A stretch of 64,000 nucleotides of DNA, from the NCBI GenBank assembly GCA_965656875.1, contig CBFHMJ010000054.1:151608-215607 (forward strand). The letters run 5' to 3'. This DNA comes from CBFHMJ01 sp965656875. Its GTDB lineage: Bacteria; Pseudomonadota; Gammaproteobacteria; Enterobacterales; Alteromonadaceae. The notes beneath the pieces are model-generated. The model saw nothing but the letters and a program-made list of their open reading frames with translations. It ran no database searches and was not told the origin of the DNA. The translations under genes and the position numbers were made by a program. The first letter of the stretch is position 1. Each line of letters begins with the position of its first letter. Shown piece by piece: positions 59,482-64,000 of this stretch.

Positions 59482-62406
59482 TTAAAACGGAATACTGATT
59501 TGATAATGCACGCCGCGTCCGGGAGACGATTCAACATGAACATGCCCGTTTAATCGTTGCGTGACCAGGTTATACATAATATGGCCGCCTAATCCAAAGC
59601 GGCCACTATATCGTTCTGTGGTATAAAAAGGCTCGAAAAGTTGTGCCAGTTCCGATGGGTCCATGCCTCGCCCGGTATCCCGATAATCAATGTTCAATTT
59701 ATCTCCATCCAGCTTACAATCAATCACGATGTAACCTGATTCTGCATCTTTAAATCCATGTTGCAGAGAATTACTGATCAAGCCATCGATCACCAGAATA
59801 AAAGAATCCTGATACGTTTTTACCCGCAGTTCTGGTGAACAAGTCAGAGTGAGTTTAATCTGTTTTTCATCCAGTTCTTCCTGATAATCAGCAATGGCCT
59901 GAGAAATTGCCTGTCTGACCCCCATGTTAACTTTGTCCTGGCTGCCGGAGCTGGTGCTTAATAGTTTGAAATTATCGATCAAGGAAATCACTCGCTGAAC
60001 GTTGTTAACCACCAGCGTGTTGTAATGGATCACACAATTGATATGAGCGGTTAGTTTTTGTTTCGACAATGTGTTTTCATCTAATTCCTTCGATAACAAG
60101 GTCAGTTCATCCAGACAACCTGAGGAGGAAGTCAGAATGTTACCGGCCGGTGTGTTTATTTCGTGCGCCATACCGGCAACTAATGCACCCAACGATGCCA
60201 TTTTTTCCACTTCGATCAAATGTTCCTGTGTCTGTTGTAACTCTGTAATTGCTCGGGTCAGAGCCGTGTTTGCGGTCTTCAATTGTTGTGTTCTGTCTTC
60301 AACTCGTAATTCAAGCTTGTCATTCAATATTTGCAGTGATTGTTCAGCGGCTCGTCGTTGTGTAATTTCCTGCTCCAGACGAGTAATGATGGTTTGTTGT
60401 TGGCTGGAGTGATCTTCCAGCAACCGTTGACGCTCTTGATGGAAAGACACTTTCTTCAACAGTTCTACCGGAGGCATATGAAGCCGTGCCAACACATTGC
60501 TGTAGTACTGAGACAATGCTTCTCTGTCTTCAGCTCTCATTAGTCCGCTTGCTTTTAACGCTTTGGACGCAGCGGCGATACCGATAACGCCAGCTAGTTT
60601 GTTGATCAGATAAGATTCGAATAATGCCAGTTGTGTGATTGGCATTTTCATACATGGTTTGAGTTTTAATTGGCTCAGACATTCATCAACCAACTCATGC
60701 GCTCTGGCATTTGGCATATATTCAGACAGGGTGGTTATTGCCAGTGTCGATTTTTCACTGGTTGGAATGCAGTTAATTTGATCATTCGCGGCAGCAAGTT
60801 CCATGATGCCATCACTTTGTTCATCATCGGCATCCATCGGTTCAAATTGGTTTGCATGGTGGTGTGAACGTTGCCCGGACAACGAAGAAACCAACACCAG
60901 AACTACAATATTAACCGTCAGGCTCCAGAGTAAACTGTGAGGCAGCGGATTTAAGGCAAGACCGAAAAACTCTTTGGGGTTGAGTGCGGAGATACCGAAC
61001 GGACCGTCGGACAGTAACTGAGAATTAATCAGATTGCTTTCAATGAAAGTGGGTAAAACTGAGGTATAAGCCCAAACCAGCGACCCAAGCGTGATGCTCC
61101 AGAAAGCGGCCTGTTTTGTTGCCTGGTGCCAGTAAATACCCGCGACCAACGCCGGAGCAAACTGTAGAACGGCGATGAAAGAAATAGTGCCGATTTCTAT
61201 CAGTAGATAGTTGTTTTCGATGACCTGATAATAAGACCAGGCACTGATCAAAACAAAAAATACTGAAAGCCATTTAAGTTGCAAGGTATAGGGTTTTAAG
61301 GCGCGTAACGCCGGAAGTCGTTGGATAATGGGCGTAAGCAAATGATTCGACATCATTGTTGCTAACGTCATGGTGCTAATGATCATCATGCAAGATGCTG
61401 CTGCAAACCCACCAATGTAAACCAGCACCATTAACAGTGGCATATCGAAATGGGCCGGTAGTGCTAACAAGGTTAAATCTCGTTGGGCTAAATCCGGCAA
61501 GAAATACTGACCAGCCAGCATGACGGGCAAAACGAACAAGTTGATCGCAATGAAGTAGATGGGCAATTGCCAGGCAGCCTTGTCGATAAATTGCTTATTG
61601 CTACATTCAACGACAATCACATGGAATTGGCGTGGCAAGAGTAAAATCCCAAAAAATCCCAGAGTAAACATGGCAAACCAGTCACTGGCTGGTGGAATAA
61701 GTTGGGTTGATAATGTGGTGTCGCTTTTCGAGTAGTTAGTGTCGAGTGTATTCAGGATGTTACTCATATCCGGCAGAAAGGTTTGAAACAATACAAAACC
61801 GGCAAATACTAATATAAATAGTTTTACGACACTGGCTACAGCAATCGCCGCTATCATGCCGGTGTGTTGTTCGGTTGGATCAACTTTCCGTATCCCAAAC
61901 AGAATAGCGATGGTTGCAATCAACAGAATAAGGACCAGTGCAAGGGACTCATCTATGGCTGTCTCAGGTAGCTTTAGCGCGTCAGATAAAAACAATGAGC
62001 TTTGCGTGATCGATATAACCTGAATTGTCAGGTAAGGAATTATCCCGGCGAGACTGATGATGGTGATAAGTGCGGCGAGGGATGATGACCGATGGAATCG
62101 CGCTGATAAGACATCTGCTAAGCTGGTGGAATGGTTTTTTTCTTTCAGTGTTATCAGGCGTTTAATCAAAGGACGTAATAATAGCAATCCGAATGTCGCG
62201 CCTATATAAAGTGCAAAAGGTTGGATTCCCTGCTTGCTGGCGAGGCCGATATTGCCATAGAAGCTCCAGGCTGTGCAGTAAATCGCGATACTGAACATAT
62301 AAATCGTGGGCGATTGCCTGATGCTTGTTGCGCCTTTTGCTTCACCCCAACAGGCAGCCCAGAAAAAGCAGATTAAAAATGGAATGGTGAATAACAGGGC
62401 AAACAT
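59482..62406 (-). CDS. CbrA-like sensor histidine kinase with sodium-symporter-type membrane domain
   Basis: A 974-residue protein. Residues ~1-510 form a 13-helix SLC5/SSS-like transporter domain (CTAWSFYGNIGLASKQGIQP, AASCMMIISTMTLATMMSNH). A ~115-residue linker holds a STAC/PAS-like segment (~560-660). A coiled coil (~665-725) leads to the phosphoacceptor His748 in GMAHEINTP; the ATPase domain has GLISNSLQHGF, DTGRGMDPSELAQLFEPFYTT and GRFGLGGHIMYNLV. CbrA-type kinases sense or transport a nutrient and phosphorylate a response regulator governing carbon use. No regulator gene is adjacent. It converges with the isomerase gene 30 bases away and follows a small membrane protein 9 bases upstream. 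Confidence 0.92.
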   Translation of the reverse strand: MFALLFTIPFLICFFWAACWGEAKGATSIRQSPTIYMFSIAIYCTAWSFYGNIGLASKQGIQPFALYIGATFGLLLLRPLIKRLITLKEKNHSTSLADVLSARFHRSSSLAALITIISLAGIIPYLTIQVISITQSSLFLSDALKLPETAIDESLALVLILLIATIAILFGIRKVDPTEQHTGMIAAIAVASVVKLFILVFAGFVLFQTFLPDMSNILNTLDTNYSKSDTTLSTQLIPPASDWFAMFTLGFFGILLLPRQFHVIVVECSNKQFIDKAAWQLPIYFIAINLFVLPVMLAGQYFLPDLAQRDLTLLALPAHFDMPLLMVLVYIGGFAAASCMMIISTMTLATMMSNHLLTPIIQRLPALRALKPYTLQLKWLSVFFVLISAWSYYQVIENNYLLIEIGTISFIAVLQFAPALVAGIYWHQATKQAAFWSITLGSLVWAYTSVLPTFIESNLINSQLLSDGPFGISALNPKEFFGLALNPLPHSLLWSLTVNIVVLVLVSSLSGQRSHHHANQFEPMDADDEQSDGIMELAAANDQINCIPTSEKSTLAITTLSEYMPNARAHELVDECLSQLKLKPCMKMPITQLALFESYLINKLAGVIGIAAASKALKASGLMRAEDREALSQYYSNVLARLHMPPVELLKKVSFHQERQRLLEDHSSQQQTIITRLEQEITQRRAAEQSLQILNDKLELRVEDRTQQLKTANTALTRAITELQQTQEHLIEVEKMASLGALVAGMAHEINTPAGNILTSSSGCLDELTLLSKELDENTLSKQKLTAHINCVIHYNTLVVNNVQRVISLIDNFKLLSTSSGSQDKVNMGVRQAISQAIADYQEELDEKQIKLTLTCSPELRVKTYQDSFILVIDGLISNSLQHGFKDAESGYIVIDCKLDGDKLNIDYRDTGRGMDPSELAQLFEPFYTTERYSGRFGLGGHIMYNLVTQRLNGHVHVESSPGRGVHYQISIPF

Positions 62407-62415
62407 AATAACCCT

Positions 62416-62619
62416 TTATTCCGGTTGCTCTGACGAAGACGTTGTTGTCTCACAGGCATTCAAAGCTACTGTTGCTGCCCAAACAACAAGTAGCCAGGTG
62501 ACTAGTGGAAAAAGCCAGATGACATAAAAGCTGGTGTTCCAGGTGGTCAACACGGGCCAGCTGATAAGACACAATCCAATGATTGCGAATGTTACCCACA
62601 ACACAGTATTGCTCTTCAT
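62416..62619 (-). CDS. Small two-helix membrane protein upstream of the transporter-kinase
   Basis: About 67 residues from the ATG at 62619 (an upstream in-frame Met at 62643 is an alternative). Two hydrophobic helices (VLWVTFAIIGLCLISWPVL and YVIWLFPLVTWLLVVWAATV) are followed by a polar tail. The layout is like the small DUF3311/DUF485-type proteins that accompany SSS-family transporters. It ends 9 bases before the CbrA-like kinase, so the two are co-transcribed and probably interact in the membrane. Confidence 0.75.
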   Translation of the reverse strand: MKSNTVLWVTFAIIGLCLISWPVLTTWNTSFYVIWLFPLVTWLLVVWAATVALNACETTTSSSEQPE

Positions 62620-62813
62620 CGTTTTTGCCCCGAAAACTCTCACGAAACTATAGTGTAGTTCAATCAGAAGTGTAGTTTATTCAGACAAGACGGCAAAAAT
62701 CCCCACAGATTACACACTGCAAATTTGATTCACGACAATATATAGCGCTTTGAACTAAGCAGATTGATGAGCTGTTGGTAGTCTTAGGTATCTGTAAACA
62801 AAATAGAACCACT

Positions 62814-63467
62814 ATGAAGATTATTACCATCCCGGTGACTCGCTTTGAACAAAACTGCACAGTATTGATCTGTGAACAAACGAATAAAGCTGCCATTGTT
62901 GATCCTGGTGGCGATTTACCTGATATTCGTCAGGCAATAGAAGATGCTGGCTGTGATATTGAAAAGATTCTGCTGACCCATGCTCATATTGATCATGTCG
63001 GTGGTGCCCGAGCACTGGCAACGGAATACGGTGTAAAAATCATTGGCCCACAAAAGGAAGATTCTTTTTGGGTTGATCGATTACGTCGCCAGGCAAAAAT
63101 GTTTGATTTTAAAGGTGCGCTGCTGTTTCAGCCTGAACAATGGCTGGAAGATGGTGATGAGGTTACTGTCGGCGCACAAACACTGAAAGTACTGCATTGT
63201 CCGGGTCATACCCCGGGTCATATCGTTTTCTATCATGAACGGGATAAACTCGCGATTGTAGGCGATGTGATTTTTAAAGGCTCAATAGGACGAACTGATT
63301 TTCCAAAAGGCGATTTTCGCGAACTTAAGAAATCGATCACGGAAAAGCTGTGGCCGCTAGGGGATGATGTCAGTTTTATTTGCGGTCACGGTGAAGGCTC
63401 AACCTTTGGCGTTGAGCGAGAAACAAACCCGTTTGTTGCTGACTGGGCTATTCATGTGTTTGATTAG
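62814..63467 (+). CDS. Metallo-beta-lactamase-fold hydrolase (YcbL / glyoxalase II-like)
   Basis: A TTG at 62775 opens the frame, but the ATG at 62814 begins the conserved MKIITIPVTRFEQNCTVL, giving 217 residues. Zinc ligands are visible: THAHIDHVGG near residue 57, the HCPGHTPGHIVF His near 134, the Asp in AIVGDVIFKGSIGRTDFP near 155, and a final His in CGHGEGSTFG. The GSIGRTDFPKGD segment identifies the YcbL subgroup, close to glyoxalase II but lacking its C-terminal helical domain. Substrates are probably thioesters such as S-lactoylglutathione, though activity of this group is weakly defined. It is divergent from the small membrane protein gene. Confidence 0.93.
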   Translation: MKIITIPVTRFEQNCTVLICEQTNKAAIVDPGGDLPDIRQAIEDAGCDIEKILLTHAHIDHVGGARALATEYGVKIIGPQKEDSFWVDRLRRQAKMFDFKGALLFQPEQWLEDGDEVTVGAQTLKVLHCPGHTPGHIVFYHERDKLAIVGDVIFKGSIGRTDFPKGDFRELKKSITEKLWPLGDDVSFICGHGEGSTFGVERETNPFVADWAIHVFD

Positions 63468-64000
63468 TGGTTTGTTTTAATGATAGATAACTTCGTTAAG
63501 TCGTTATGACGAATGATGCTTCCTATTATGTAAAATATAACAACCTGAAAAAGCTCCACTTAGCTAATGAGGATATGTCGTCAGTTAAGTTAGAAAGTAA
63601 AATCAGACAAGTGTCAGGCTGGGTTTGAATAGTACAGTATCTTGTTCTAATAATAGCTCGAAACAATGTAAATTATTGATTTTAAGAATATATTTAAAAG
63701 TAAAGTTCCACCATATTTAAAAACTATCGCTTTACTCTCTTGTTCGACATTGCAAGCGAACAGGCTGCTTAAACTGAGTATTAACGTAGCAAGTTTCAGA
63801 AATTCACATTAATTTTTGTTATCACATGAGTTTTTGTTATGCAGTATCAATACCTTGCTGGTCAGCATGAATTAGTCATGCCTTATACAGTATTTACATC
63901 GTTCAAAAATTCCGTTAGATTCTCATCCCTCTATTTGTTTAGATTGATTTTTGAACAGGTTGAGAACGATTTGTAAACAATATATTGATATTGAGGATTG
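63468..64000. other. Gene-free interval at right edge, 533 bp
   Basis: AT-rich, with no reading frame that can be supported. It may contain the promoter of a gene beyond the window edge. The only ATG frame of note (63839-63976, 45 codons) lacks a binding site and any family resemblance. Confidence 0.5.

Noticed and set aside
63839..63976. 45-codon ATG frame near the right edge
   Set aside because: No ribosome binding site, no recognisable sequence, AT-rich surroundings.
1..64000. tRNA, rRNA, CRISPR arrays, insertion sequences and prophage
   Set aside because: Looked for characteristic sequences and gene sets; none were seen by eye, though a covariance search was not possible.

Overview
The window is a 64 kb chromosomal stretch from a gammaproteobacterium, most likely a marine, heterotrophic, motile one of the Oceanospirillales/Alteromonadales type. 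The evidence is the xseA / guaB-guaA-tadA / purL housekeeping block, a sodium:solute symporter, a TonB-dependent receptor, two methyl-accepting chemotaxis proteins, an H-NOX sensor, outer-membrane porins ending in aromatic residues, and a secreted vibriolysin-type protease. Coding density is high on both strands. I saw no rRNA, tRNA, CRISPR array, insertion sequence or prophage.

Layout. (1) 1-6274 is the most accessory-looking part: a gene cut by the left edge, an unrecognised Lys/Glu/Gln-rich protein, a secreted modular protein (golvesin-type beta domain, calcium-binding repeats, 21 collagen-like triplets), an orphan 184-aa protein, and an esterase-fold protein that has lost its nucleophile. 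(2) 6281-14624 holds cytochrome b561, a divergent LysR/azoreductase pair, a HAD phosphatase, a MATE pump overlapping a small gene, a PAS-GGDEF diguanylate cyclase, a DUF899 protein and a Sel1-type secreted protein. (3) 14933-18560 is an unrecognised set of membrane proteins, one carrying pentapeptide and leucine-rich repeats. (4) 18782-32485 covers a chemoreceptor, a porin, then xseA, guaB, guaA, tadA and purL, with two small genes between them. (5) 33031-38620 has a YHS protein, an AraC regulator, an H-NOX/histidine kinase operon, and a thiouracil-desulfurase-like gene overlapping a CPD photolyase. (6) 38736-43670 includes a PDZ protein, a carboxymethyl-hydroxymuconate-isomerase-like protein, and an HscC-type Hsp70 operon with two J-domain membrane proteins. 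(7) 44089-50480 has a TorF-like porin, a chemoreceptor, secreted proteins and the M4 protease. (8) 51331-62619 is a carbohydrate locus followed by a transporter-type sensor kinase. (9) A metallo-beta-lactamase-fold hydrolase follows, and the right end has no clear gene.

How genes work together. The most interesting unit is the divergent locus at 52482-59451. A TonB receptor and a sodium symporter are divergent from a GH63 glycosidase of the mannosyl/glucosylglycerate hydrolase type and an AGE-superfamily (mannose-isomerase-like) enzyme. Together these suggest uptake and breakdown of a glycosylglycerate such as the algal osmolyte digeneaside (mannosylglycerate), with mannose converted to fructose. 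An orphan GH31 N-terminal domain lies beside it, and a CbrA-like histidine kinase with its own small membrane protein lies on the other side. The H-NOX/kinase pair, the HscC/J-protein operon and the 14933-18051 membrane pair are three further co-transcribed units whose partners or roles are not fully known. All functional assignments rest on reading the translated sequences; no database search was run.
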